Assembly: GCA_016291375.1 (NCBI GenBank)
Contig: JAEEXE010000018.1
Coordinates: 1-53,846 of the forward strand
Reading direction: 5' to 3'
DNA from: Butyrivibrio sp.
Lineage (GTDB): Bacteria > Bacillota > Clostridia > Lachnospirales > Lachnospiraceae
Length of the DNA stretch: 53,846 bases
This document shows positions 1-8,174 of the stretch, piece after piece. The notes beneath the pieces are model-generated. The model did no database searches, had not been told where the DNA came from, and saw only the letters and a list, made by a program, of their open reading frames with translations. How positions within the stretch are numbered: the stretch's first letter is position 1; each line of letters starts with the position of its first letter. Made by a program: the position numbers and the translations under genes.

Positions 1-1
1 G

Positions 2-97
2 TCCGAGTATAGCGCATTTTATAATGTATCATTTAATCCCTCGGCCGGGCGAATGCGGGACGATGCTAACTTATTATTGAATGGCGGTAGGATTTAA
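2..97 (+). CDS. C-terminal tail of an unidentified protein (cut by window edge)
   Basis: Frame 2 is open from the first base for 31 codons and stops with TAA at 95-97, ending in ...LLLNGGRI. It is followed by hairpins and a terminator-like structure, which fits a 3' gene end. Nothing in the tail is recognisable as a domain, and 31 codons is short enough for chance, so this is a weak call. Confidence 0.3.
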   Translation, partial: SEYSAFYNVSFNPSAGRMRDDANLLLNGGRI

Positions 98-105
98 TGA
101 TATAC

Positions 106-139
106 GAATTGCTCCATGACTTCGTCATTCTCGCAATTC
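106..139. repeat. Nested palindromic hairpin
   Basis: GAATTGC at 106-112 pairs with GCAATTC at 133-139. Inside it ATGAC pairs with GTCAT around a three-base TTC loop. It has no U-run. It resembles in style the hairpin clusters at 8751-8881 and 51694-51815, so it may belong to a dispersed palindromic repeat family. Confidence 0.45.
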
Positions 140-152
140 TACAATAATTAAG

Positions 153-192
153 AAAATCCCACTTTCATGCAAGCATGAAGTGGGATTTTTTA
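153..192. terminator. Bidirectional intrinsic terminator
   Basis: A near-perfect stem (AAATCCCACTT...CATGC / GCATG...AAGTGGGATTT) with an AA loop has A/T-runs on both sides. It can end transcription of the upstream gene on the plus strand and of the tRNA on the minus strand. Confidence 0.8.
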
Positions 193-215
193 ATTGTGAC
201 ACCTATATCATTAAG

Positions 216-288
216 AGCTGCTGACGGGAATCGAACCCGTGACCTCCGCACTACCAATGCGACGCACTACCGACTGTGCTACAACAGC
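216..288 (-). tRNA. tRNA-Thr (anticodon GGT)
   Basis: The reverse complement folds as a canonical 73-nt cloverleaf. The acceptor stem is GCTGTTG/CAGCAGC, the D-arm contains AGTCGGTA, the anticodon loop TTGGTAG gives anticodon GGT, and the T-arm is ACGGG-TTCGATT-CCCGT. The discriminator base is T, and CCA is not encoded. It is followed by the terminator at 153-192 on its own strand. Confidence 0.95.
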
Positions 289-348
289 TTGGGACTCATC
301 AGAGCCACGAACATTATTGTAGCAATAGAAGATTGGCTTGTCAATTGA

Positions 349-385
349 AAAATGGGCTGCCCTTTTTTCAAGGACAACCCATTTT
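349..385 (-). terminator. Terminator of the SH3-SGNH gene
   Basis: AAAATGGG at 349-356 pairs with CCCATTTT at 378-385, and the minus-strand transcript continues into T-rich sequence. It lies 36 bases after the stop codon of the minus-strand gene. Confidence 0.65.
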
Positions 386-420
386 ATAATTGCTTCGCAA
401 TATCACTAGCGAAATACTTT

Positions 421-1368
421 TTATACATCTGTTCCTATTACTGACATGTAGTAGGAGTAGAGGTTTTTGTAGGTTGAACGGTTATAATGAAGACCGTCCG
501 AAGCGGAAAATCCATTATTCTTAAGGTAAGAATAACCGTCGATCCACTTGATTCTGGGATCAAGCCCTGACTGTAGCTTTGAGTTGAATTTCTCAATCTG
601 ATCGTTGGAAACGGTAGAGCAGTTACCAACGGGTGTTACTGCAGCATAGTAAACTGTGATACCCTGTGCTGTCCAAGCATCGATGTTGCTGTTTACAAGA
701 TTGATGTACTTGGAAGCATTGGCAAGGTCATTTACACCGAAGTTGATGACCATTGTAGTGCCATTTCCTGCATTCTCATTAATCTGAGACATTGCAGTAT
801 TCTTGAACCAATTGTAGCCTTCTCCGACTTTGGCTACATAAGCCTTATCTCCGCTGCCTACAGCCATTCCAAGCTGAACTGTTCTGGAATCACCGACAAA
901 AAGATAAGGAATTGAAGGAACTTCTGCTGATACATATTCTCCCAGTACGTATCCCAAAGAATCTCCGGTACTAACTTCATACCATCCGTTGTTGGTTACA
1001 CCTGTAACGGTGATAGATTCACCCCAATCGAATAATCCGATAGGATTGTACTCAACGCCTGCACCTTCACGTACATTAATTCTATCAGTTGTGTACATTG
1101 TGGTAGGTGCTTCAAACTTGTTAACTGTAAAAGGCTGTGACACTTCATAAGCAGCTGCGTCTTCAGGGATGACTGCGGCTGCATCAGGCTGTACTGCTTC
1201 AGCGGGAGCTGCCTCTGAAATTACTTCAGATTCATCTGCATAGCTTACAGTTCCGTTTGCCAGGAATCCAAGACCAAAAGCAATGGCAAATGCCGCTATA
1301 AAGGGGCTTTTCACTATTAAGTTGTTTGTTTTTTCGTTTGTTTTTTTCTTCATAATACTAATTTCCAT
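421..1368 (-). CDS. Secreted SH3-domain plus SGNH-hydrolase-like protein
   Basis: 315 residues. An N-terminal Lys-rich and hydrophobic segment (residues about 7-44, ending SYA-DES) is a signal peptide. Residues about 50-90 are an acidic, Pro/Ala-rich spacer. Residues about 92-148 read as a bacterial SH3 domain (INVREGAG..Y..IG motif). Residues 155-315 form an SGNH/GDSL-like domain: GDSR with Ser161, GVND with Asn213, and DGLH with Asp291 and His294. The product is probably an extracellular or wall-associated esterase or acyl-modifying enzyme; the substrate is unknown. The ATG at 1368 has AGGA four bases upstream. A second ATG (MKKKTN, five codons in) is an alternative start. It is transcribed divergently from glmS. 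Confidence 0.8.
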   Translation of the reverse strand: MEISIMKKKTNEKTNNLIVKSPFIAAFAIAFGLGFLANGTVSYADESEVISEAAPAEAVQPDAAAVIPEDAAAYEVSQPFTVNKFEAPTTMYTTDRINVREGAGVEYNPIGLFDWGESITVTGVTNNGWYEVSTGDSLGYVLGEYVSAEVPSIPYLFVGDSRTVQLGMAVGSGDKAYVAKVGEGYNWFKNTAMSQINENAGNGTTMVINFGVNDLANASKYINLVNSNIDAWTAQGITVYYAAVTPVGNCSTVSNDQIEKFNSKLQSGLDPRIKWIDGYSYLKNNGFSASDGLHYNRSTYKNLYSYYMSVIGTDV

Positions 1369-1411
1369 AATTTCCTATGCATTTTACATGATGAGTCCGG
1401 TGATGTCAAAT

Positions 1412-1440
1412 TTGACTGAAAAGTATCAAACTCTTATAAT
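1412..1440 (+). promoter_or_regulatory. Near-consensus sigma-70/SigA promoter of glmS
   Basis: TTGACT at 1412-1417, a 17-bp spacer, and a perfect TATAAT at 1435-1440, 55 bases upstream of the glmS start. The divergent intergenic space is only 127 bp, which is too short for a glmS ribozyme; none was seen. Confidence 0.85.
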
Positions 1441-1495
1441 AAATCAGTTAGTTGATAACCAAATAAGAAAATATGCATATTGATAGGAGATATTT

Positions 1496-3319
1496 ATGTG
1501 CGGAATAATCGGATATATTGGTAAGAAGAGTACTAAAGAGATAATTCTGGATTCACTTGAGCTTTTGGAGTACAGAGGCTATGACAGTGCCGGAATGGCT
1601 CTTTTCCCTAATGGGGCAGAAGCTCCCTTTGTTAAGAAGGTTGCCGGACGTGTATCCAAGCTTAGAGAGATCACTGCAGGTGATACAGATGAAGCCTGTG
1701 CAGGAATCGGTCACACACGTTGGGCTACACATGGCGGAGTAAGTGATGCCAATGCACATCCTCATAATAAAGGGAAGGTTACCCTTGTACATAACGGAAT
1801 AATAGAGAACTACAAGGAACTTATTAAAGAGTACGATCTTAAAGATAAGCTCGTTTCTGAAACTGATACTGAGGTTGCGGCAGCTATCATGGATCATTTC
1901 TATGACGGAGACGCTGAGAAGGCAATCAGATCAACAATAGCTGTTCTTAAAGGAACATTTGCATTTGCAGTTCTTTTCTCAGATCAGCCCGGCAAGATTT
2001 ATGCGGCTCGTAACGTAAGCCCTATCGTAGTAGCTATGACTGAGCATGGCGCTATGCTTGCTTCTGACGTTGCTGCTCTTGGTGTTCATGCCAAGGAGTA
2101 TGCTTTCCTTCCCGAGTATCACATTGCATGCCTTTCATCAAAGGGCATCGTGGTTCACGATGAGAAGAAGCACGAGGTTCCTCTTCAGCTTATGACTATC
2201 GACTGGGATACCAGTCGTGGCGGCAAGGGCGGATATGCTTTTTATATGGAAAAAGAGATCCATGAGCAGCCCGATGCTATCAGAGATACTATCATGCCCC
2301 ATATTGTAGACGGCAGAACAACATTTACAGCTGAGGGTATTCCTCATTCTCTTTTCAGAGAAAACCAGAATATTGTAGTGATCGCTTGCGGAACAGCTAT
2401 GCACGCCGGTCTTATCGGTCAGCAGCTCTTCCATACACTTGCTAATATCCACACTGATGTTGCGGTTGCTTCAGAGTTTACTTATACCAATCCTGTTATT
2501 AAGCCCGGTACACTTGTTATCGCTGTTTCACAGTCAGGTGAGACAATCGATACACTTGAAGCTATCAAGTATGCCAAGAAGAAAGGTGCAAAGGTTCTTT
2601 CTATAGTTAATGTAAAGGGATCAACGATTGCTGATAACAGTGATTATTGCATCTATACCAATGCAGGTCCTGAGATTGCCGTTGCAAGTACTAAGGCTTT
2701 TACCAGCCAGATTTCCGTATTCTATCTTCTTGCTATACACGCTGCGAGACTTAACGGTATGCTGGAGCCTGAGGAGATTAAGGCTTATCTTGATGAGCTC
2801 ATGAGAGTTCCCGAGATTATTGATAAGATTCTTGAGAAAAAAGAGTTTGTAAAGAAGATGACAAGTAAGTTCCTCTTTGCCGAGAATGCATTCATGATTG
2901 GTAGAGGACTTGATTACTCACTTCTTCTTGAGGGATCACTTAAGCTTAAGGAGATTTCATACGTTCATTCAGAGGCTTATGCTTCAGGTGAACTTAAGCA
3001 CGGTACCATCGCTCTTATTACTGACGGTGTTCCCGTTGTTGCACTTGTAACTCAGACAGAACTTGCATCCAAGGAATATTCCAACATCAGAGAGGTACAG
3101 TCTCGTGGAGCCAGCATCATCCTTGTTACAAGAGAATCTCTCTACAAGGATATGAATATCCCTGAGGACGATACATTTATCCTTCCTGAAATGAATGACT
3201 TGTTTATGCCGTTCCCTGCAGCGGTTGTAATGCAGCTTATCGCTTATTACACTTCATACACCAAGGGATTTGACGTAGATAAGCCAAGAAATCTTGCTAA
3301 GGTAGTTACTGTTGAGTGA
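1496..3319 (+). CDS. glmS: Glutamine-fructose-6-phosphate aminotransferase (isomerizing)
   Basis: 607 residues, the usual family length. It makes glucosamine-6-phosphate from fructose-6-phosphate and glutamine, the first step to UDP-GlcNAc and peptidoglycan. The mature N-terminus begins with Cys2 of the CGIIGY glutaminase site, followed by GYDSAGMA and HTRWATHG. Two SIS domains fill the C-terminal half (CGTAMHAG, SQSGETIDT, and AYASGELKHGTIAL), and it ends in the typical DKPRNLAKVVTVE. GATAGGAGA precedes the ATG. It has its own promoter and a strong terminator, so it is monocistronic. nagB and nagA, which run the opposite direction metabolically, are in the same window. Confidence 0.98.
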   Translation: MCGIIGYIGKKSTKEIILDSLELLEYRGYDSAGMALFPNGAEAPFVKKVAGRVSKLREITAGDTDEACAGIGHTRWATHGGVSDANAHPHNKGKVTLVHNGIIENYKELIKEYDLKDKLVSETDTEVAAAIMDHFYDGDAEKAIRSTIAVLKGTFAFAVLFSDQPGKIYAARNVSPIVVAMTEHGAMLASDVAALGVHAKEYAFLPEYHIACLSSKGIVVHDEKKHEVPLQLMTIDWDTSRGGKGGYAFYMEKEIHEQPDAIRDTIMPHIVDGRTTFTAEGIPHSLFRENQNIVVIACGTAMHAGLIGQQLFHTLANIHTDVAVASEFTYTNPVIKPGTLVIAVSQSGETIDTLEAIKYAKKKGAKVLSIVNVKGSTIADNSDYCIYTNAGPEIAVASTKAFTSQISVFYLLAIHAARLNGMLEPEEIKAYLDELMRVPEIIDKILEKKEFVKKMTSKFLFAENAFMIGRGLDYSLLLEGSLKLKEISYVHSEAYASGELKHGTIALITDGVPVVALVTQTELASKEYSNIREVQSRGASIILVTRESLYKDMNIPEDDTFILPEMNDLFMPFPAAVVMQLIAYYTSYTKGFDVDKPRNLAKVVTVE

Positions 3320-3336
3320 TTTTGATGCTTTAATGT

Positions 3337-3407
3337 AATCCCCACCCTTTGGAAAGGCTTTGCAGCAAAAAGACTGCATTAAAGGCTTTCCAATGGGTGG
3401 GGATTTT
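3337..3407 (+). terminator. Terminator of glmS
   Basis: A long stem pairs AATCCCCACCC...GGAAAGGCTTT with AAAGGCTTTCC...GGGTGGGGATTTT. It starts 17 bases after the glmS stop and ends in a T-run. Confidence 0.85.
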
Positions 3408-3486
3408 AGTAAATAAAAAATCTCTGAAGAAATTATTATGCAAAAGGACCATTTCTAAATTCATTGTGAAAAAGAGCTCTGTGTGA

Positions 3487-3515
3487 TTGAAAAAAATATT
3501 TTGGAGAAGTAGTAT
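3487..3515 (+). promoter_or_regulatory. Promoter for the secreted protein at 3568
   Basis: TTGAAA at 3487-3492, a 17-bp spacer and TAGTAT at 3510-3515, about 50 bases before the chosen start codon. Confidence 0.6.
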
Positions 3516-3567
3516 CAGAAATACAGAGATTTTTATTTTGATTTTCGCAAATGAGGAGGAATGTGCG

Positions 3568-4212
3568 ATGGATTTTAGAAAGATCGTTAAGTACGTTGCA
3601 GTTGCAGGACTCGTAGGAGCTATTGCTTTTTCACCTTTCACGAGTGCTATTGTGGCAGCTTCCGCTGAGGAGCCTACGCAGGAGGAGCTTGCAGAGAAAG
3701 CCAGACAGGAGAGAGTTGAGAGAGAAAGAGAAGAACTTATCGCTGAGGCAACATCTCCGGTAAACAGAACTGTTGCAGGCACAAAGTCATCCCTTGACGG
3801 ATACTATCTTGCAAAGAAGGTAAAAGGCGTTGCATTTGCACCTACTTCTTTTGATAAGAGTTCTTTTGTAAAGGTTACTGATACTGATATCAAGAAGAGT
3901 TCAGCTGCATACGGTGTTGTACAGAATGTTGCTGCAGGGCTTAATGCTACCGTAGGACCATGTATAGATGTTAGCTACGGAAAGATGGTAAACGGTAACT
4001 TTGCTGCAGGTACAGACGCTTCTGCTGGTTCTATCAGCATAGGAATCCCTTCTAACTTCCGCACAGAGAATGCAACTTATTCTGTTGTAGCTGTATATGC
4101 AGGTGGCACATATAAGGTATTTGACAATATAAGCTCAGATCCTAATGCAGTAACTGCAAACGTTGAGCAGGCTACATCACCCAATGTAATGTACGCGGTA
4201 ATAAGAAGATGA
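3568..4212 (+). CDS. Secreted protein of unknown function
   Basis: 214 residues from the ATG at 3568, which has GAGGAGG eight bases upstream. An upstream in-frame ATG at 3487 falls inside the predicted promoter and is unlikely. Residues about 1-31 are a signal peptide (VAGLVGAIAFSPFTSAIVAASA). Next comes a charged Glu/Arg-rich helix (about 32-60), then a Ser/Ala/Gly-rich region predicted to be mostly beta. I recognise no family. It has no cell-wall sorting motif or repeats, so it is probably released or loosely surface-associated. It is expressed alone, from its own promoter. Confidence 0.8.
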   Translation: MDFRKIVKYVAVAGLVGAIAFSPFTSAIVAASAEEPTQEELAEKARQERVEREREELIAEATSPVNRTVAGTKSSLDGYYLAKKVKGVAFAPTSFDKSSFVKVTDTDIKKSSAAYGVVQNVAAGLNATVGPCIDVSYGKMVNGNFAAGTDASAGSISIGIPSNFRTENATYSVVAVYAGGTYKVFDNISSDPNAVTANVEQATSPNVMYAVIRR

Positions 4213-4270
4213 TGTGTGTTGTAATGCGTGATCAACACATGTAAAATTATATATGAAGAGCTGAAATGCC

Positions 4271-4300
4271 GGGTCCTGCTAAAGACATTTAGCGGGACCC
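4271..4300 (+). terminator. GC-rich hairpin between two genes, abutting the next start codon
   Basis: GGGTCCTGCTAAA pairs with TTTAGCGGGACCC around a short GACA loop (one G-T pair). No U-run follows, only CATTCT and then the ATG at 4307. It could be a weak terminator for the upstream gene or a translational control hairpin for the downstream one. Confidence 0.5.
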
Positions 4301-4306
4301 CATTCT

Positions 4307-5647
4307 ATGTATAATAAGCCTATGAAAAAGAGTAAAAATTTTATTGCACTTTTTTATGTGCTGGCGGTATTTTTGGTAATACCTATCATAAATAACGGCA
4401 CCTACACGGATATCAGCGTTTATAAGGCCAAAGCTTTTTATTATATCAGTGCTTTGACCCTCGTTTTGTATGCCATAGCTTCATTTGCCGAGGATTTTTT
4501 TGATAAAGGAAATAATGAAAATAATGGAAGCGATGGAAATGACAAGAAGTTTTTTCATGAGTCCGCCTTTGTGGCTGCAGCTCTCTATGGAGGGGCAGTT
4601 CTAATATCTGCTTTTTTATCAGGATCTTTAAAAGAGTCTGCTTATGGCGTGCCCGGCTTTCATATGGGGGCGCTGTCAATTATCATAATGCTCATTTCTT
4701 TTTACTACATTTCTATATATTTTAATTCTCATGACTTTGTATTTCACTTAATTGTGGCAGTATCTGTGTTTCCTACGATAATAGCTATTGCAAATCATTT
4801 TGGCATGGATCCTCTTGGAATGTTTCCGGAATATGCAGATCCAAGGTACAGCCTATATATTTCGACTTTTGGAAATTATGGCTGGTATAGCCAGTACATG
4901 GCTGTTGTGATTCCTATCGGATTATATATGCTTGTGATGACTTCAAAGCCGGTAATAAGGGGAGTTTACGCCGGATATATGGCACTGGCGATTGTTGCAA
5001 CTATGCTGTGCGGAACAAGGATGCTAATGGTTACAGTTTTTGTATCTGTAATAGTTGTTCTATGCATGAGATTTGGCATTTGTAAAAAGAGAGAACGAAG
5101 GCTGCTTACATCAGGAAAATTAGCAATATTGTTTGCTTTTGCATTTGTTATTTATTTTGCTTCAGTTATAGCAGTAAGCTGTCATGATGAGCTTGCTAAC
5201 GGAAGAGGTTATATCTGGAAACTTTCGCTTGATCTTTTCCGTGATTTTTCTATAAGGGAAAAGATATTCGGAACCGGTCCAAATCGCTATATGTACGCGC
5301 TAAATGAGTATCTTAGCAGAAATCCCAATACAGCGAATGTCTTTAACGAGCATTTCAAGGATATGGCGCTTACATCGTCTCATAGCGAACTTCTTGACTG
5401 CCTCATAAACACAGGGGTCTTGGGGCTTGCGACATATCTTTATATGATCTATAGTGTTTTTGCATCTTTTTTAAGAACTGAAGGGAATAGGCAGAAGGCT
5501 CAGATTGATAGCAAAATAAACTACAGAGAGCTTGCTTTTGCAGCTTTCTTGGCATATCTGATTTATTCACTTGGCAATTTTATGATAGTCTGTGCGACGC
5601 CTTATTTCTATGTTATGATGGGGATTATGATATCGGATACGGATTAG
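4307..5647 (+). CDS. O-antigen-ligase/polymerase-like (Wzy_C/WaaL-type) membrane protein
   Basis: 446 residues with about eleven hydrophobic segments. The second half has hallmarks of the O-antigen ligase/Wzy family: a CGTRM-type Arg motif, a long extracytoplasmic stretch with GTGPNRY, and SSHSELLDCLINTGVLGL, which matches the family pattern H-(N/S)-x2-L-x4-E/D-x-G-x-x-G. It probably joins or polymerises cell-surface polysaccharide at the membrane. The start is uncertain: neither the ATG at 4307 nor the in-frame ATG at 4322 has a clear ribosome site, and a stable hairpin ends six bases before 4307. A 49-codon gene follows 38 bases downstream. No other polysaccharide gene is adjacent. Confidence 0.75.
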   Translation: MYNKPMKKSKNFIALFYVLAVFLVIPIINNGTYTDISVYKAKAFYYISALTLVLYAIASFAEDFFDKGNNENNGSDGNDKKFFHESAFVAAALYGGAVLISAFLSGSLKESAYGVPGFHMGALSIIIMLISFYYISIYFNSHDFVFHLIVAVSVFPTIIAIANHFGMDPLGMFPEYADPRYSLYISTFGNYGWYSQYMAVVIPIGLYMLVMTSKPVIRGVYAGYMALAIVATMLCGTRMLMVTVFVSVIVVLCMRFGICKKRERRLLTSGKLAILFAFAFVIYFASVIAVSCHDELANGRGYIWKLSLDLFRDFSIREKIFGTGPNRYMYALNEYLSRNPNTANVFNEHFKDMALTSSHSELLDCLINTGVLGLATYLYMIYSVFASFLRTEGNRQKAQIDSKINYRELAFAAFLAYLIYSLGNFMIVCATPYFYVMMGIMISDTD

Positions 5648-5685
5648 AACGGCCGCAGATATGAATAGATAGGAGAAAGAAACTG

Positions 5686-5832
5686 ATGGATAGAAACAAG
5701 ATGATGATGGGGCTTTCCATAATATGGTTTATGGCAGGCTTTGGATGCCTTTTAAAAGGAGATTACCTGTTTACAGCGGTAGCAATTGTTGTTGGCGGCG
5801 TATTCCTGTATAAATCTACAAAAACAAAGTAA
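5686..5832 (+). CDS. Small two-segment membrane peptide
   Basis: 48 residues. AGGAG lies ten bases before the ATG, and the stop is followed by a terminator at 5857. There are two hydrophobic segments (residues about 8-23 and 27-42) separated by KGD, with a basic C-terminus (KSTKTK). It is probably an inner-membrane small protein co-transcribed with the O-antigen-ligase-like gene. I do not recognise the family. Confidence 0.6.
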   Translation: MDRNKMMMGLSIIWFMAGFGCLLKGDYLFTAVAIVVGGVFLYKSTKTK

Positions 5833-5856
5833 GTTGCCTCTAATTATATTTAACTA

Positions 5857-5884
5857 AAACTTCCCGCACCACGGCGGGAAGTTT
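5857..5884. terminator. Bidirectional terminator between convergent genes
   Basis: AAACTTCCCGC pairs perfectly with GCGGGAAGTTT around ACCACG, with A/T tracts on both sides. It serves the plus-strand small gene and the minus-strand CAP gene. Confidence 0.85.
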
Positions 5885-5894
5885 AAATTCATTA

Positions 5895-6404
5895 TTATTT
5901 GGCAAATACCTGTATCTGGTAGCAGTTTCCGTTGTAGTTGGTAAGGAATCCGCCGCCATAGTATTTCCAATAGGGTTTTAACATGTTTTCGCGATGGCTT
6001 TCGCTGTTTTTATAGGCCTCAAATATATAATCAACGTATTCGTCGGCACTTTCGTTTGAAAAATCCCATTCTTCAAGAATCTTGGCGATGTTTTCGCTTC
6101 CACGCTCGTATTTATCGGTAAGACCAAGCTCGCTATATACACTCTTGTAGCTCTCACCGTTTGGCCTTGTGTGGTCAAAGTTGACGGGAAGCTCACTAAG
6201 ACGCACATCTGCAACGTCAAAGAGATCATCGTTTAGCTCAAGAGCGTTTAGACCGTTTTCTTCTCTAAAAGAGTTAATCTTCTGAAGCATCACTATGTCA
6301 TAGATGTCAGGGGGATTAGATGCGCTGGCATAGGCACTTCCTTCCGAAAGAACGAGAATATATGCAATTAACAATAGGGCTAGGAATATCTTTACCTTTT
6401 TCAT
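5895..6404 (-). CDS. Secreted CAP-domain (SCP/PR-1-like) protein
   Basis: 169 residues from the ATG at 6404, which has AGGTG six bases upstream. An in-frame GTG three codons earlier is less likely. The signal peptide covers residues about 1-28 (KVKIFLALLLIAYILVLSEGSAYA-SAS). The remainder is a compact CAP domain: the N-terminal helix INSFREENGLNALELN, the FDHTRPNG His motif, SENIAKI, and a SESHRENMLKP..YYGGGF C-terminal core. Such proteins are common, secreted and mostly of unknown function in Firmicutes. It is monocistronic. Confidence 0.88.
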   Translation of the reverse strand: MKKVKIFLALLLIAYILVLSEGSAYASASNPPDIYDIVMLQKINSFREENGLNALELNDDLFDVADVRLSELPVNFDHTRPNGESYKSVYSELGLTDKYERGSENIAKILEEWDFSNESADEYVDYIFEAYKNSESHRENMLKPYWKYYGGGFLTNYNGNCYQIQVFAK

Positions 6405-6645
6405 AATTAACACCTATCTGTGCCTGACATTGATGCATACTCACAGCAGTTACGTTAATACTTTTAGGTCTGATTCCACTTCCCAAAACTTTTTTCTTAT
6501 GTCATATTAATAATACGGTCCTTTTTAGACTCAAATCAAATAAATAAAACATAAAATTCTATAAACTTTTAGTAAGATTGATTACAGGGAAAACCTGTGA
6601 TGAATATAAAAACAATACAAAATCTAACTAAGTTGGGAGGGACTC

Positions 6646-7911
6646 ATGAACAACGTCATAATCGGACAATCAGGCGGGCCTACAGCCGCTATTAATGCGT
6701 CTGTGGCAGGGGCTTACGTGCGCGCCAAGGAACTCGGAGCCAAAAAGGTATTCGGAATGATCCACGGCATCGAGGGGCTCATTAACGGTAACATAGTTGA
6801 TCTGGACAATTACCTGTCCAATCCGACCAATGTGGAACTTCTTAAGAGAACGCCCGCATCAGTGCTTGGCACATGCAGATACAAGCTTCCTGTGGCAAGT
6901 CAGAAAGAGGAAGACTATATCAGGATATTTGATGTTCTTGAGAAAAACGACATCGATATGCTTTTCTATATCGGCGGTAATGATTCCATGGACACTATCA
7001 TGCAGTTGTCGGATTATGCAAAAGAAAAGGGTAAACCCCAGCGTTTTATCGGCATCCCCAAGACAATAGACAATGATCTTCCTGTTACCGATCATTGTCC
7101 CGGTTTTGGATCTGCAGCCAAATACATAGCAACAAGCGTAAAAGAGCTTATAAGGGACAATCAGGCAGCCGATCCCAGAAAGCCCACTGTAGTCATAGTT
7201 GAGATTATGGGCAGAAATGCAGGATGGCTTGCAGCGGCAGCATCACTTTCTAAATCTGATGACTGTTCAGGACCGGATGCAATATATCTTCCTGAGAGGG
7301 ATTTTGACATGGACAAATTCATATCCAGAATGAAAGAGTTCGCAGATAAGGGTAAGCCGGCTCTGGTTGTCATATCAGAAGGTATCAAGCTTTCAGACGG
7401 CACATATGTATGCGAGCTTGGAGGCAAAGTTGCAACAGATGCCTTTGGACACAAGCAGATGAGCGCTGCTTGCAAGGTGCTTGCAGATAAGATTTCAGCA
7501 GAACTTGGGCTTCGCACAAGAACAGTAGAACTCAGCACTCTTCAGAGAGCAGCTTCTCACATGGCATCTCTTACAGACATCAGAGAGGCATATCAGTGCG
7601 GATATGAGGCACTTAATGCTGCTGCAGCCGGAGAGACCGGCAAGATGGTCGTTATGAAGAGAACAGTATCCGCTGAAGCTGCAGACGGTGAGTGGAACAG
7701 TGAGGTACCGTACTTCTGTACATATGGAACATATGATATTCATTCAATTGCTAACTGCGAGAAGATGATTCCCGATGAGTGGATTACTGCAGATGGATGC
7801 GGCCTTACCGAGCAGTTTGACAGATATGCCCGTCCTCTTATCTTTGGCGAGGTTATGCCTATCATTGCCGGCGGCCTTCCAAGACATCTGGTTATCGCCG
7901 AGGCCGTTTGA
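6646..7911 (+). CDS. pfp: Pyrophosphate-dependent 6-phosphofructokinase
   Basis: 421 residues. It phosphorylates fructose-6-phosphate to the 1,6-bisphosphate, probably with PPi, in glycolysis. The family core is visible: GQSGGPTAAIN at the N-terminus, GGNDSMDT (residues 110-117) and GIPKTIDNDL (136-145) with catalytic Asp142. Asp113 and Lys139 are the established PPi-type residues in positions that are Gly in ATP enzymes. Asn112 in the GGND motif is a common variant of this subgroup. GGGAGG precedes the start and a terminator follows. About 230 bp of upstream DNA contains an ACAGG-GAAAA-CCTGT inverted repeat at about 6581-6600. Confidence 0.95.
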   Translation: MNNVIIGQSGGPTAAINASVAGAYVRAKELGAKKVFGMIHGIEGLINGNIVDLDNYLSNPTNVELLKRTPASVLGTCRYKLPVASQKEEDYIRIFDVLEKNDIDMLFYIGGNDSMDTIMQLSDYAKEKGKPQRFIGIPKTIDNDLPVTDHCPGFGSAAKYIATSVKELIRDNQAADPRKPTVVIVEIMGRNAGWLAAAASLSKSDDCSGPDAIYLPERDFDMDKFISRMKEFADKGKPALVVISEGIKLSDGTYVCELGGKVATDAFGHKQMSAACKVLADKISAELGLRTRTVELSTLQRAASHMASLTDIREAYQCGYEALNAAAAGETGKMVVMKRTVSAEAADGEWNSEVPYFCTYGTYDIHSIANCEKMIPDEWITADGCGLTEQFDRYARPLIFGEVMPIIAGGLPRHLVIAEAV

Positions 7912-7930
7912 TTATTTGAGATTTAATATG

Positions 7931-7971
7931 CAGCAAGTGCCTTATTTCGAAATAAGGCATTTGCTGTTTTT
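7931..7971 (+). terminator. Terminator of the phosphofructokinase gene
   Basis: CAGCAAGTGCCTTATTTC pairs with GAAATAAGGCATTTGCTG, followed by TTTTT. The transposon remnant starts right at the end of its T-run. Confidence 0.9.
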
Positions 7972-7973
7972 GC

Positions 7974-8110
7974 GGTGAAAAACTCCATGAAATGTTAGAA
8001 TATATGGTAACAGGAAGGAAACCGGATATTCCGGACAATGATATAAGCAGTATCGATAAAATACTGTCGTTCATCCCAAAAATACTGTCGTTCATCCCAT
8101 TGTTGTTGAA
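7974..8110 (+). pseudogene. Internally deleted remnant of the Rpn/PD-(D/E)XK transposase element
   Basis: Bases 7974-8063 match 9478-9567 inside the intact transposase-like gene with one mismatch. Bases 8052-8110 match 9924-9982 downstream of that gene with one mismatch. The two segments overlap in the 10-bp word ATCGATAAAA, which occurs at both 9556-9565 and 9924-9933 in the intact copy. The remnant therefore lacks exactly the 368 bp between these direct repeats, and also lacks the gene's 5' part. It carries two tandem copies of a 21-bp unit containing ACTGTCGTTCATCCC. Confidence 0.85.
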
Positions 8111-8174
8111 GGTGATGAATAGGTGCAGATATACTATAGGAAAAATAATATAAATTACAGTGGGGAGAGTTGAA

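Noticed and set aside
1369..1495. glmS ribozyme upstream of glmS
   Set aside because: The space between the divergent genes is only 127 bp and holds a complete promoter; no ribozyme core or double pseudoknot was recognised.
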